From: Fen-999 sp044220545
Lineage (GTDB): Bacteria > Pseudomonadota > Gammaproteobacteria > Burkholderiales > Rhodocyclaceae
Reading direction: 5' to 3'
NCBI GenBank assembly: GCA_044220545.1
Contig: JBGAQX010000008.1
Span: 36,878 to 100,877 of the forward strand
DNA: 64,000 nucleotides
Both the position numbers and the translations under genes were made by a program. Numbering within the stretch: position 1 is the stretch's first letter; each line of letters opens with the position of its first letter. This document shows positions 36,120 to 45,541 of the stretch, in pieces. The notes beneath the pieces are model-generated. The model did no database searches, had not been told where the DNA came from, and saw nothing but the letters and a program-made list of their open reading frames with translations.

Positions 36120-36737
36120 TCATATCGGGTAGTTGAAGCGCCGCAGCAGCAGCGCCGTCTCGCACAAGGGCAGGCCGACGATGCCCGAATGAGAGCCGCG
36201 AATCTCCTCGATGAACATGGCGGCGCGACCCTGGATGCCATAGGCGCCAGCCTTGTCGAGCGGTTCACCGCTGCGCGCGTAGCGATGTATTTCCTCGTCG
36301 CCCAGCGCGCGAAAGCGAACGTCGCTGATCGACAGCACGTGCGCCTGCCGCGTTTCGTCGGCCACCGCCACCGCCGTCAGCACGCGATGCGTCCGGCCGG
36401 CAAGGCGCTTCAGGATCGCCACCGCGTCGGCCTCGTCGCGCGGCTTGCCGACGACCTCGTCATCCACATCCAGCGTTGTGTCGGCCGACAGCACCAGCCG
36501 CCGTGGCAAGCTGCGCGCCTGGCACAAGCGCACGCCGTGCCCGGCCTTGGCCAGGGCGACGCGCACGACGTAGGCCTCGGGCAGCTCGTTCAGGAACACG
36601 TCTTCGAGCACCTCGCGGTCCTGGCGGGCGTCGCCGCGAAACAGCAACGGCTCGAAATGGACGCCGATCTGGGCCAGCAATTCGCGCCGTCGCGGACTGC
36701 CGGAAGCCAGATAAATGCGCGGGTCCATGGCGCTCAT
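36120..36737 (-). CDS. maf: Maf-family nucleoside triphosphate pyrophosphatase
   Basis: 205 residues of the Maf/YhdE family (dTTP/UTP or modified nucleotide pyrophosphatase). Motifs: YLASGSPRRRELL at the start, LVLSADTTLDVDDEVVGKPRD, and the closing GIQGRAAMFIEEIRGSHSGIVGLPL. The ATG overlaps the rlmH stop (ATGA), supporting this start; ATG at 36728 is an alternative. Confidence 0.95.
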   Translation of the reverse strand: MSAMDPRIYLASGSPRRRELLAQIGVHFEPLLFRGDARQDREVLEDVFLNELPEAYVVRVALAKAGHGVRLCQARSLPRRLVLSADTTLDVDDEVVGKPRDEADAVAILKRLAGRTHRVLTAVAVADETRQAHVLSISDVRFRALGDEEIHRYARSGEPLDKAGAYGIQGRAAMFIEEIRGSHSGIVGLPLCETALLLRRFNYPI

Positions 36738-37204
36738 TCGCGATGGTAGGGGTGGCCCCGGAGCACCGTGGTCGCGCGGTACAGTGCCTCGGCAAGCATC
36801 ACCCGCACCAGGCCATGGGGCAGCGTCAGCCCGGAAAGGCGCATGGTTTCCCGCGCTTCAGCCTTCAACTCGGCGTCCAGGCCATCCGGCCCGCCCACCA
36901 GGAAGGCCACGTCGTCGCCTTCCCGAGCCCAGGCGGCCAGCTTGGCGGCCAGTCCCTTGGTGGTGATTTCCACGCCATGCTCGTCCAGGGCGACGCGCCG
37001 GCAATGGCTGGGCAACACGGCGCGCAGGCGGCCGGCTTCCGCCGCCATCAAGGCCGCCACCGGCTTGCCGGAACTACGCGGCTCCGCCTTGACGGCCAGC
37101 AGTTCCAGCGGCGATTCACGCGGCATGCGCCTGGCGTATTCGCCATAGCCGGCGTCGACCCAGTCGGGCATGCGATTGCCAACTGCCGCGATCATGAGCT
37201 TCAC
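36734..37204 (-). CDS. rlmH: 23S rRNA (pseudouridine-1915-N3)-methyltransferase RlmH
   Basis: SPOUT-class methyltransferase. The 156-residue product begins with GTG overlapping the rsfS stop (GTGA), giving VKLMIAAVGNRMPDWVDAGY; the open frame extends further but would read through rsfS. SAM-binding knot motifs: VALDEHGVEITTKGLA, VAFLVGGPDGLDAE and the C-terminal LPHGLVRVMLAEALYRA...HPYHRE, all characteristic. Confidence 0.96.
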   Translation of the reverse strand: MKLMIAAVGNRMPDWVDAGYGEYARRMPRESPLELLAVKAEPRSSGKPVAALMAAEAGRLRAVLPSHCRRVALDEHGVEITTKGLAAKLAAWAREGDDVAFLVGGPDGLDAELKAEARETMRLSGLTLPHGLVRVMLAEALYRATTVLRGHPYHRE

Positions 37205-37590
37205 GCCGCCGGCTCGGTCTCCGGCGCCGCCTTGCCGGCCGCGCCACCGGAGCTCTTGGCGCGTGTCGGCCTGGCGGACCAGAGTTCTTCGAGGTTGTAG
37301 TGGCCCCGCACCGCCGGCTGCATGACATGGACGACGATGCTGCCGAGATCGATCAGCACCCACTCTCCGGACGCCTCGCCCTCCACGCCGATAACCTCGC
37401 CGCCGGCCTCCTCGACCTTCTCGCGCACGCTGCGGGCCAGGGCCTTCACCTGCCGCGTCGAATCGGCGCTGGCGATGACGATGCGGTCGAACATCGATGT
37501 CAGCTTGGTGGTGTTGATGACCTCGATGTCGCGGCCCTTGATGTCCTCGAGGGCGGCGACGGCGATCTTTTGCAGCTTGCGTGTGTCCAT
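37201..37590 (-). CDS. rsfS: Ribosomal silencing factor RsfS
   Basis: 129 residues, RsfS/YbeB family, binds uL14 to block subunit joining in starvation. Motifs: LEDIKGRDIEVINTTKLTSM near the start, ASADSTRQVKALARSV, and GSIVVHVMQPAVRGHYNLEELW. C-terminal tail of about 25 residues is Ala/Lys-rich and extends beyond the E. coli protein. Between nadD (two bases) and rlmH (overlap). Confidence 0.95.
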   Translation of the reverse strand: MDTRKLQKIAVAALEDIKGRDIEVINTTKLTSMFDRIVIASADSTRQVKALARSVREKVEEAGGEVIGVEGEASGEWVLIDLGSIVVHVMQPAVRGHYNLEELWSARPTRAKSSGGAAGKAAPETEPAA

Positions 37591-37592
37591 GG

Positions 37593-38267
37593 TCAGGAAA
37601 GGTAGAGCCGATGCCGGCGAATATAGTCGAGAACCGTGGCCGGCAGCAATTCCTCGACCGCGCCGCCGCCGCTCAGCCGGGCGCGTACTTCGGTCGAGGA
37701 AACCGTGCCGGCCTCCATGGTGTAGGTAAAGATCGCGCCGGCCGGGTCATTCGCCAAGGCCACGGCCCGCATGGCGCGCCGGCGGCGAAATTCGTCGGCG
37801 AGCGGGTCATTCATGGCCTCGGCCGCCAAGGTGAAGGCGGGTCGGGAAACCACCGCGACATGGGCCAGGCCGAACAGGTCGCGCCAGCGATGCCATGAGG
37901 CAAGGCCCAGGAAGGCGTCGGCACCCATCAACAACACCAGCGGTCGCCGCGAACCGTAGACCTCGCGCAGACGCTCGAGGGTGGGCACGGTATAGCTCGG
38001 CGCGACGGAACAGGCCTCGGTGGCGTCGACCTGGTATTCGGGGTGGCCGGCCGTGGCCAGCCGGACCATGGCCAGGCGATGTTCGGCGCCGGCGACGGGG
38101 GGCGCCCGATGGCGCGGCTGCCCGGCGGGAATCCACAGCACCCCGCCCAGCCGCAACTGGCCCATGGCCTCTTCGGCCAGCCGCAGGTGGGCGGTATGCA
38201 CCGGATCGAAGGTTCCCCCGAGTATGCCGAGAGGCTCGTCAATCACCCGCGGGTCCGTGAAAGACAT
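37593..38267 (-). CDS. nadD: Nicotinate-nucleotide adenylyltransferase
   Basis: NAD synthesis enzyme of the HxGH nucleotidyltransferase fold: GILGGTFDPVHTAHLRLAE contains the T/HxxH site, and the C-terminal VSSTEVRARL is the family ISSTxIR motif. From the ATG at 38267 the protein has 224 residues and overlaps the upstream membrane protein by 29 bases; a GTG at 38246 would shorten it by seven residues and reduce the overlap to eight. Confidence 0.95.
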   Translation of the reverse strand: MSFTDPRVIDEPLGILGGTFDPVHTAHLRLAEEAMGQLRLGGVLWIPAGQPRHRAPPVAGAEHRLAMVRLATAGHPEYQVDATEACSVAPSYTVPTLERLREVYGSRRPLVLLMGADAFLGLASWHRWRDLFGLAHVAVVSRPAFTLAAEAMNDPLADEFRRRRAMRAVALANDPAGAIFTYTMEAGTVSSTEVRARLSGGGAVEELLPATVLDYIRRHRLYLS

Positions 38268-38994
38268 CCTGGTAGCTGATATAGACGCTGGCCATCAGGG
38301 TGGGCGCCATGACGAAGATCAGCGCCATCTTGAGCGCGATCGACAACACATTGACCAACACGACCGAGATGGCGCCGGCGGCGATCAGCAGTACCCCCGG
38401 CAGTGCGATGGCGACCAGGGTGACGGACAGTCCATAAACCGCGAAGGCGCGCCAGTTGCGCCAGGCGGCGACGAAACTGAAGAACACCGACTTCAGCGGC
38501 GACACCTCGTCCCAGGCGGTGAGCAAGGGCGCGAACCAGAAAGCGGTGACCACCGGCAACGCCACGATCAATAGCCGGGCCATGGTGGCGAGCATCTGCT
38601 CCTCGTCGAGGGTCTTGTCCGGTCCGGCCAGGGATGGCTGGCCACCTTCCATCAGGAGACTCGCCACGAGAATGATCATCGAGCCGAGCAGATGCAAACC
38701 GCCCAGGCGCACCAGCGGCACGCGATGCTGCTGCACGCCGAAGGTCAGGGCGACGGTGCCGACGCCGCCACCCCGCTCGATGGCCCGGCAGCCGTTGGCC
38801 AGCACCACAATCAGCGCCGGCAGGGCCAGCGGCACCAGAAATGGGCCGACCAGCGGCAACAGATTGACCGCGACGATCAGGAACAGATACGCCATGGTCA
38901 AGGCCGTCAGCAGGGGCGGATTGGCCCGAAACAGCCTGAAGCTCGCGATCAGCCAGAGAAAGCCATGGCGGGCGGGGAGACGGCGAGCCTGCAT
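38239..38994 (-). CDS. BPSS1780-type polytopic membrane protein (copy 1)
   Basis: 251 residues, about six membrane helices (LLTALTMAYLFLIVAVNLLP, FLVPLALPALIVVLANGCRA, LGSMIILVASLLM, LLIVALPVVTAFWFAPLLTAW and others). The FWFAPLLTAWDEVSPLKSVFFSFVA segment is shared in form with its downstream-strand neighbour at 39004, marking the two as paralogues of the BPSS1780 family known from betaproteobacteria. Function unknown; co-transcribed toward nadD. Confidence 0.85.
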   Translation of the reverse strand: MQARRLPARHGFLWLIASFRLFRANPPLLTALTMAYLFLIVAVNLLPLVGPFLVPLALPALIVVLANGCRAIERGGGVGTVALTFGVQQHRVPLVRLGGLHLLGSMIILVASLLMEGGQPSLAGPDKTLDEEQMLATMARLLIVALPVVTAFWFAPLLTAWDEVSPLKSVFFSFVAAWRNWRAFAVYGLSVTLVAIALPGVLLIAAGAISVVLVNVLSIALKMALIFVMAPTLMASVYISYQDVFHGPAGD

Positions 38995-39003
38995 CTAGGG
39001 ACG

Positions 39004-39759
39004 TTATTCGAACAGTTCGAGGTAGGAGGCGTAGTGGCTGCCCACCAGCACGGGCAGCAGCACCAGCCAACCCAGCATGAGCGGCACGGATGCGAGGAAG
39101 CCAAGCACCATGACGACGACGCCGAAGACCAGGAAGGGCAGCAGGTTCTTCAGGCAGGCGGCAAAGCTGGCCTTCAGGGCGGCAACAGGCGCCACATCGC
39201 GGAAGACCACCAGCGCCGGCGCGAACCAGACCGCCATGACCAGCGGCGTCATCAGCGCCAGCATGATCAGCAGGGCGAACAGGACGCCGCTCAAGGCGAC
39301 GCCGGCGCCGATGCCATCGCCCATCATGGCGCCGGTCAGGGCGGCGCCGCCGCCGACCAGAAAGGTCAGCACGCTGACCACGACCACGCCGACCAGATAG
39401 TAGACACTGACCAGGATCAGGTTGCCGGTGTTCTGCTTGAAGCCGGCGAACAGATGGTCGAAGCGCAGCTCGCCGCCATCGCGCAGGGATTTGCAGCCGA
39501 GCAGCAACCCGGCGGCAAAGACCGGCATCAGAAAGTTCAGGGCCAGTTGGCCGATGATCGGAATCATGCTCAGCACCACGGCGATCACCATCATGACCAC
39601 CGTCACGCCGATCCAGATACCGGGATTCTTGAGGAAGTAGCCCCAGCCGGACTTCAGCCACTCGATGGCCCGACTGGCGTCGACGCCGCGGCCCTCGGGA
39701 ACGAAGCCGCCCGACGCGTTGCCGGTGGACGGGACGAGGAAGGGGTTCTGCTCGCTCAT
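39004..39759 (-). CDS. BPSS1780-type polytopic membrane protein (copy 2)
   Basis: 251 residues with a soluble N-terminal stretch (about 1-45, with RAIEWLKSGWGYFLKNPGIW, typical of BPSS1780) and about six helices. It shares the AVWFAPALVVFRDVAPVAALKASFAACLKN segment in form with the neighbour at 38239, nine bases downstream. The gene pair is probably an old tandem duplication. Role unknown. Confidence 0.88.
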   Translation of the reverse strand: MSEQNPFLVPSTGNASGGFVPEGRGVDASRAIEWLKSGWGYFLKNPGIWIGVTVVMMVIAVVLSMIPIIGQLALNFLMPVFAAGLLLGCKSLRDGGELRFDHLFAGFKQNTGNLILVSVYYLVGVVVVSVLTFLVGGGAALTGAMMGDGIGAGVALSGVLFALLIMLALMTPLVMAVWFAPALVVFRDVAPVAALKASFAACLKNLLPFLVFGVVVMVLGFLASVPLMLGWLVLLPVLVGSHYASYLELFE

Positions 39760-39781
39760 GATTTCTCCCGAAACGGACCGG

Positions 39782-40138
39782 TCAGAAAGTGCCGATCACC
39801 CACTGCGGCACACGCAGGCGCGAGCCGACGCCTTCCTGCCGCGCCCAGGCGCCATCGCCAAGCTGGTCGATCAGATAGTAGGGCCGGCCGTGCGGTGGCG
39901 TCACCTTCATCATGTAAAGCTTGCCGTTCAGGCGATATTCCTCGACCCGGTCCTGGCCGCGCTTGACGATGGTGACCTGCGGCTCGGCGGCGGCGTCGAC
40001 CATGCCGGGCGGCGGAGGAGGCACGGCCGGCAGCGGTTCGAGGTCGGCGGGTCGCTTCTGGGCCAGCGCCGGCAGGGCGATGGCCAGCAGCAGGGCGGCG
40101 ACGGGAAGCTGAAAGAACCGGGCGGAAAGGCGGGGCAT
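39782..40138 (-). CDS. DUF2782 exported protein
   Basis: 118 residues with a signal peptide (LPVAALLLAIALPALAQ), a Pro-rich stretch, and the DUF2782 core: VTIVKRGQDRVEEYRLNGKL...MKVTPPHGRPYYLID. Often found near polA in betaproteobacteria, as here. Small periplasmic protein of unknown function. Confidence 0.88.
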   Translation of the reverse strand: MPRLSARFFQLPVAALLLAIALPALAQKRPADLEPLPAVPPPPPGMVDAAAEPQVTIVKRGQDRVEEYRLNGKLYMMKVTPPHGRPYYLIDQLGDGAWARQEGVGSRLRVPQWVIGTF

Positions 40139-40196
40139 GGCGATATCCTCGATGATGCGTCGATTCTAGCAGTTGGCCCCGCCCGCGCCCATCGGA

Positions 40197-40937
40197 TCAG
40201 AGATTCAGGAGCAGTTCGTGCTCGAGCGGCCGGCGATTGAAACCCCGGCTCTGGTAGTACTCGAAAATCGAGGCGACCACGCATTCCGGGTCGTCGATGA
40301 CGGAAATCAGGTCGATATCCTCGGGATTGATCATCTTCTCCGCCACCAGCCGGTCGCGGAACCAGTCGATCAGGCCGGCCCAGAATTCACCGCCGACCAG
40401 GATGAGGGGAATTTGCGGCGATTTCCGCGTCTGGATCAGGGTCAGTGCTTCCAGCAGCTCATCCAGGGTACCGAAGCCGCCGGGCATGACCACATAGGCG
40501 GTGGCGATTTTGACGAACATGTACTTGCGGGCGAAAAAGTGCCGAAAAGTCTGGGAGATGTCCTGGTAGCGGTTGGCCTGCTGCTCCATCGGCAACTGGA
40601 TGTTGAGGCCGACCGAGACACTCTTGCCCTCGAAGGCACCCTTGTTGGCGGCTTCCATGACGCCGGGGCCGCCGCCGGACACCACCGAAAAGCCGGAATC
40701 CGACAGCAGGCGGGCGATCTGTTCGGTCAGTTGGTAGTAGCGCGAGCCCGCCGGCAGGCGGGCGCTGCCGAAGATCGAGACCGCCGGCTGGATGTTGGCC
40801 AGCCGTTCGGTCGCCTCAACGAACTCTGACATAATGCCGAAGACCCGCCAGGCCTCGCGCGCGGCCGCCTGGGCCATCTGCGCCGGCGCGACCGTCCAGG
40901 GATCGGGAATCTTCGGCAGCTTGTCCTTCGCGCTCAT
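40197..40937 (-). CDS. LOG-family nucleotide 5'-monophosphate phosphoribohydrolase-like protein
   Basis: 246 residues of the TIGR00730/LOG Rossmann family. Signature motifs: SGGGPGVMEAANKGA and the catalytic/nucleotide PGGFGTLDELLEAL. Members hydrolyse nucleoside monophosphates to base and ribose 5-phosphate (PpnN-like or cytokinin-activating). An N-terminal extension of about 55 residues precedes the core (VSIFGSARLPAGSRYY). Divergent from polA, 20 bases between starts. Confidence 0.9.
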   Translation of the reverse strand: MSAKDKLPKIPDPWTVAPAQMAQAAAREAWRVFGIMSEFVEATERLANIQPAVSIFGSARLPAGSRYYQLTEQIARLLSDSGFSVVSGGGPGVMEAANKGAFEGKSVSVGLNIQLPMEQQANRYQDISQTFRHFFARKYMFVKIATAYVVMPGGFGTLDELLEALTLIQTRKSPQIPLILVGGEFWAGLIDWFRDRLVAEKMINPEDIDLISVIDDPECVVASIFEYYQSRGFNRRPLEHELLLNL

Positions 40938-40957
40938 CGCCTCAGTGATCCTTTCTC

Positions 40958-43669
40958 ATGCCCCTGCTGCTGCTGGTTGACGGTTCAAGCTATCTTTACC
41001 GGGCCTTCCACGCCCTGCCCGATCTGCGCAACCGCCTCGGCGAGCCCACCGGAGCCATCAAGGGCGTGCTGAGCATGCTGCGCCGGCTTGAAGCCGACTA
41101 TAAGGCAGATTACCGGGCGGTGGTGTTCGACGCCAAGGGCAAAACCTTCCGCGACGACTGGTATCCGGATTACAAGGCCCATCGGCCACCCATGCCCGAG
41201 GATCTCGCCGCCCAGATCGCGCCGCTGCACGATTGCATCCGGGCCTCAGGCTGGCCGCTGTTGATGGTGGACGGCGTCGAGGCGGACGACGTCATCGGCA
41301 CCCTGGCGCGCCAGGCCAGCGCGGCCGCCGTGGACTGCGTCATCTCCACCGGCGACAAGGACCTGGCGCAATTGGTCAACCCGCACATCCGCCTGGTCAA
41401 TACGATGAGCAACGAAGTGCTTGACGAGGCGGGTGTGAAGGCCAAATTCGGCGTGCCGCCGGAGCGCATCGTCGACTACCTGACCCTGGTCGGCGACAGC
41501 GTCGACAACGTGCCGGGCGTCACCAAGGTTGGCCCGAAGACCGCCGTCAAATGGCTGGACCAGTACGGCTCGCTGGATGCCGTGGTCGCCCACGCCGCCG
41601 AGATCGGCGGCGCCGTCGGCGAGAACCTGCGCCGCCACCTCGACTTTCTGCCGCTCGGCCGCAAGCTCGTCACGGTTGCCTGCGACCTCGAACTGCCGGC
41701 GCGCCCGACCGACCTGGTGCCGCCAGCCACCGACCCGACGCGGCTGAAGGAGCTGTTCGCCCGGCTGGAGTTCCGTAGCTGGCTACAGGAACTCGCCGCG
41801 GGCGGCGGCGTGGTGGCGAGCGATGATCCGGCGCCCCTTGCGTTTCCGGCGGTGGACAACCCGCAGCGCGACTACGCCGCCATCCTCGACGAAACCAGCC
41901 TCGCCCACTGGCTGGACAAGCTGGAACGGGCCGAACTGACGGCCGTCGACACCGAGACCACCGACCTCGATGCCCTGCGGGCCAGGCTGGTCGGCATCTC
42001 GTTCTCGACCACCGCCGGCGAAGCCGCCTACCTGCCGCTGGCGCACCATTACGCCGGCGCGCCCGAACAACTCCCCTTTGACGCGACCCTGGCCCGGCTC
42101 AAGCCCTGGCTGGAATCGGCGGGACACCGCAAGGTGGGCCAGCATCTCAAGTACGACCGGCACATCTTCGCCAATCACGGCATCGAACTGCGCGGCATCG
42201 CCGACGACACGCTGCTCGAGTCCTACGTGCTGGAGTCGGACAAGTCGCACGATCTCGGCAACCTGGCCAGCCGGCACCTGGGCCTGAAATCGATCAGCTA
42301 CGACGACGTCACCGGCAAGGGCGCGGGACGGATTTCCTTTGCCGAGGTGCCGGTCGACAAGGCCGCCGACTATGCCGCCGAGGATGCCGACCTGACCCTG
42401 CGCGTGCATCAGGCGCTGGCGCCACGCCTGCTTGAAGAGCCGCGTCTGGAGCGGCTCTACCGGGACATCGAGCTACCGGTGGCCGAAGTGCTGTTCCGCA
42501 TGGAACGCAACGGCGTGCTGATCGACGTCTTTGCGCTGGCCCGGCAGAGCGACGAGCTCGGCCGCAAGATGCTGACTCTGGAAGCCGAAACGCATCAACT
42601 CGCCGGCCAGCCCTTCAACCTCAACTCGCCGAAGCAGCTCGCCGAGATCCTGTTCGGCCAGCTCGGCCTGCCGGTGGTGAAGAAGACACCGGGCGGCGCG
42701 CCCTCCACCGACGAGGAAGTGCTGGAAAAGCTGGCCGAGGATTTCCCGCTGCCCCGGAAGATCCTCGACTATCGCAGCCTGGCCAAGCTCAAGAACACCT
42801 ATACGGACAAGTTGCCGCGCATGGTCAATCCCGGCACCGGCCGCGTCCATACCAGCTTTTCGCAGGCGGTGGCCGTGACCGGCCGACTGGCCAGTTCCGA
42901 CCCGAACCTGCAGAACATCCCCGTGCGCAGCGCCGAGGGCCGGCGCATCCGCTCGGCCTTCATCGCGCCGCCCGGCCATGTGCTGGTCTCGGCCGACTAC
43001 TCGCAGATCGAGCTGCGCATCATGGCGCACCTCTCCAACGACGCCCGCCTGCTGGAAGCGTTCGCGCGCGGCGAGGACGTACACCGGGCGACGGCCGCCG
43101 AGATCTTCGGCATCACGCCGCTGGAAGTCGGCCCGGACCAGCGCCGCGCCGCCAAGGTGATCAACTTCGGCCTCATCTATGGCATGAGCGCCTTCGGCCT
43201 GGCCCGCGAGCTGGGCCTGGAGCGCGGCGCCGCCCAGGCCTACATGGACCGCTACTTCGCCCGCTACCCCGGCGTCGCCCGCTACATGGAAGAAACCCGG
43301 CAACAGGCGCGCGACAAGGGCTACGTCGAGACCGTGTTTGGCCGTCGCCTCTGGCTGCCGGAAATCAAGTCGTCGAACGTCGGCCGCCGCCAGGGCGCCG
43401 AGCGCGCCGCCATCAACGCGCCCATGCAGGGCACGGCGGCGGACCTCATCAAGCTGGCCATGATCGCCGTGCAGGGCTGGCTGGACGAGCACGATCCGGC
43501 AACCCGGCTGATCCTGCAGGTGCACGACGAACTGGTGCTGGAAGTGCCGACCGATGAACTGGCCGCCGTTCGTGAAGCCTTGCCCAGGCTGATGGGCAAC
43601 GTCGCCAAACTGGCCGTGCCGCTGCTGGTCGAGGTGGGCGCCGGCGCCAACTGGGAAGAAGCGCACTGA
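40958..43669 (+). CDS. polA: DNA polymerase I
   Basis: 903 residues with three domains: N-terminal 5'-3' exonuclease (LLLVDGSSYLYRAFHALP, VMVDGVEADDVIGTLAR-type helix, DSVDNVPGVTKVGPKTA), a 3'-5' exonuclease domain that keeps the metal ligands D331 and E333 (AVDTETTDL), and polymerase A (D680 in SADYSQIELRIMAHLS; KVINFGLIYGMSAFGLA; D857 in QVHDELVLEVP). All catalytic residues seem intact, so proofreading is expected. The start is only 20 bases from the divergent LOG gene. Confidence 0.98.
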   Translation: MPLLLLVDGSSYLYRAFHALPDLRNRLGEPTGAIKGVLSMLRRLEADYKADYRAVVFDAKGKTFRDDWYPDYKAHRPPMPEDLAAQIAPLHDCIRASGWPLLMVDGVEADDVIGTLARQASAAAVDCVISTGDKDLAQLVNPHIRLVNTMSNEVLDEAGVKAKFGVPPERIVDYLTLVGDSVDNVPGVTKVGPKTAVKWLDQYGSLDAVVAHAAEIGGAVGENLRRHLDFLPLGRKLVTVACDLELPARPTDLVPPATDPTRLKELFARLEFRSWLQELAAGGGVVASDDPAPLAFPAVDNPQRDYAAILDETSLAHWLDKLERAELTAVDTETTDLDALRARLVGISFSTTAGEAAYLPLAHHYAGAPEQLPFDATLARLKPWLESAGHRKVGQHLKYDRHIFANHGIELRGIADDTLLESYVLESDKSHDLGNLASRHLGLKSISYDDVTGKGAGRISFAEVPVDKAADYAAEDADLTLRVHQALAPRLLEEPRLERLYRDIELPVAEVLFRMERNGVLIDVFALARQSDELGRKMLTLEAETHQLAGQPFNLNSPKQLAEILFGQLGLPVVKKTPGGAPSTDEEVLEKLAEDFPLPRKILDYRSLAKLKNTYTDKLPRMVNPGTGRVHTSFSQAVAVTGRLASSDPNLQNIPVRSAEGRRIRSAFIAPPGHVLVSADYSQIELRIMAHLSNDARLLEAFARGEDVHRATAAEIFGITPLEVGPDQRRAAKVINFGLIYGMSAFGLARELGLERGAAQAYMDRYFARYPGVARYMEETRQQARDKGYVETVFGRRLWLPEIKSSNVGRRQGAERAAINAPMQGTAADLIKLAMIAVQGWLDEHDPATRLILQVHDELVLEVPTDELAAVREALPRLMGNVAKLAVPLLVEVGAGANWEEAH

Positions 43670-43682
43670 GCAGGGTGAACAA

Positions 43683-45431
43683 ATGAACACGGAAAGCTAC
43701 ATACCGGGCAAGGACGCCTCGCTCGAATCGTCGATCGGGTCCATGCGGGCCAAACTGGCGGCGCTCGGCTTTCACGTCGAGGAACGTTCCTGGCTCAATC
43801 CCGTCGATGGCATCTGGTCGGTACACGTGAGCGACCGGGACTGCCCGCTGATGTTCACCAACGGCAAGGGCGCCTCGAAGCTGGCGGCGCGGGCCAGCGC
43901 GCTGGGCGAGTATTTCGAGCGCCTTTCCTGCAACTACTTCTGGAACCACTATTACCTCGGCCGGCAGGTCGCCGAGGGCGGCGGTTTCGTCCATTACCCG
44001 CGGGAGCAATGGTTCCCGCCGGGCGCCGACGGCGAATGGCCGGCCGGCCTCTTGACGCCCGAGTTGCGCGCCTTCTACAACCCCGATGGCGGCATCCCCG
44101 CCGACGCGCTGGTGGACTTCAACTCCGGCAACGGCGAGCGCGGCATCTGCGCCCTTCCCTATGTCCGCCTGCGCGACCAGGCCGTGGTCCACTTCCCGGT
44201 CAATATCATCGCCAACCTCTACGTCAGCAACGGCATGTCCGCCGGCAACACCCCGAACGAGGCGCGCACCCAGGCCTTATCGGAAATCTTCGAGCGTCAC
44301 GTCAAGTTCCGCATCATCGGCGAAGGCCTCTGCCTCCCGGATGTCCCGGCGGACGTGATTGCCCGTTACCCGGGCATCGCGGCCGGCATCGCCGGCCTGC
44401 GCGCCGCCGGCTTCGGCATCCTGGTCAAGGACGCCTCGCTGGGCGGCCGCTACCCGGTGATGAACGTCACCCTGCTGCACCCCGGCGACCAGGGCTGCTT
44501 CGCCAGCTTCGGCGCCCATCCGCGCTTCGAGATCGCCCTGGAGCGGGCGCTGACCGAATTGCTCCAGGGCCGCGCCCTCGACGCCCTCACCGGCTTCCCC
44601 GAACCCGGCTTCGACCTCGAGGAAGCCGCCAGCTCGCAGAACCTGGAGATCCATTTCGTCGATTCCAGCGGCATCATCGACTGGAATTTCCTCGGCGACG
44701 CGCCCGACTTCCCCTTCCACGACTGGAACTTCAGCGCCACGACGGCGGAGGACTACGCCTGGCTGGTGGACAGTATCCACGCCGAGGGCCGCGACATCTA
44801 CGTCGCCGACTTCGACCACCTCGGCGTCTACGCCTGCCGGATCCTGGTGCCCGGCATGTCCGAGATCTACCCCATCGACGAGCTGGAATTCGAGAACAAC
44901 AGCGTCGCCAACCCCCTCCGCGAAGCCATCCTGAACCTCGCCGACCTGGACGACGAGGAATGCGCCGACCTGCTCGACACCCTCAATGACAGCACCCTCG
45001 CCGACCAACGCCCGGTGGCCGGCCTGATCGGCCTCGCCCCCGACGAGGGCTCGCCCTGGGCCGACCTGCGGCTTGGCGAGCTGAAGACCCTGCTGGCGCT
45101 GGCCATCGGCGACCGGCCAGCGATCGCCGATGGCTGCCACTGGATACGCCATTTCGAGCAGATCAACGCCGAACGGCGCAAGGTCTATCGCTGTATCGAA
45201 TGCCTGCTCGAACTCCGCTCACGCGGCGACACCGCCGCGGCCACCATGAGCCACGACGTTGCGCTGCAAAGTCTCTACGGCGCGGAAACCCTGGCCCGGG
45301 CCAATGCGCTGCTCGACGGCGAACTGCGCTTCTTTGGCCTGCCCTCGCCCGGCCTCGATCTCGTCGGCTGCGACACCCACCAGCGCCTGCTGGCCGCCTA
45401 CGGCAAGCTGCATGGAAGCAAGGGGCGTTAG
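43683..45431 (+). CDS. ycaO: YcaO-domain protein (E. coli YcaO type)
   Basis: 582 residues, matching the 586-residue E. coli YcaO in length and motifs: NGKGASKLAARASALGEYFERLSC, then the ATP site regions NAFE-like EARTQALSEIFERHVKF and ELLQGRALDALTGFPEPG. YcaO proteins activate amide backbones with ATP; the E. coli member assists beta-methylthiolation of ribosomal protein S12 with RimO. No precursor peptide, RimO or dehydrogenase gene lies nearby, so the housekeeping role is favoured over RiPP synthesis. 13 bases after polA. Confidence 0.93.
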   Translation: MNTESYIPGKDASLESSIGSMRAKLAALGFHVEERSWLNPVDGIWSVHVSDRDCPLMFTNGKGASKLAARASALGEYFERLSCNYFWNHYYLGRQVAEGGGFVHYPREQWFPPGADGEWPAGLLTPELRAFYNPDGGIPADALVDFNSGNGERGICALPYVRLRDQAVVHFPVNIIANLYVSNGMSAGNTPNEARTQALSEIFERHVKFRIIGEGLCLPDVPADVIARYPGIAAGIAGLRAAGFGILVKDASLGGRYPVMNVTLLHPGDQGCFASFGAHPRFEIALERALTELLQGRALDALTGFPEPGFDLEEAASSQNLEIHFVDSSGIIDWNFLGDAPDFPFHDWNFSATTAEDYAWLVDSIHAEGRDIYVADFDHLGVYACRILVPGMSEIYPIDELEFENNSVANPLREAILNLADLDDEECADLLDTLNDSTLADQRPVAGLIGLAPDEGSPWADLRLGELKTLLALAIGDRPAIADGCHWIRHFEQINAERRKVYRCIECLLELRSRGDTAAATMSHDVALQSLYGAETLARANALLDGELRFFGLPSPGLDLVGCDTHQRLLAAYGKLHGSKGR

Positions 45432-45541
45432 GGCGGCCCAGCTCACTTGCTGGCTCGGCAGCGAGTCACCAGGCGCGGCTTGCTTGCGAGTTGGGCGCTT
45501 TCGATGTCGGACAAATACGACAAATACGTGGCGCAGGTAGC

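Noticed and set aside
43683..45431. RiPP biosynthesis locus around ycaO
   Set aside because: No precursor peptide, dehydrogenase or transporter nearby; length and motifs match the housekeeping E. coli YcaO.
45445..45466. Terminator after ycaO
   Set aside because: The acttgctg/cagcgagt hairpin has a mismatch and no T-run; too weak to list.
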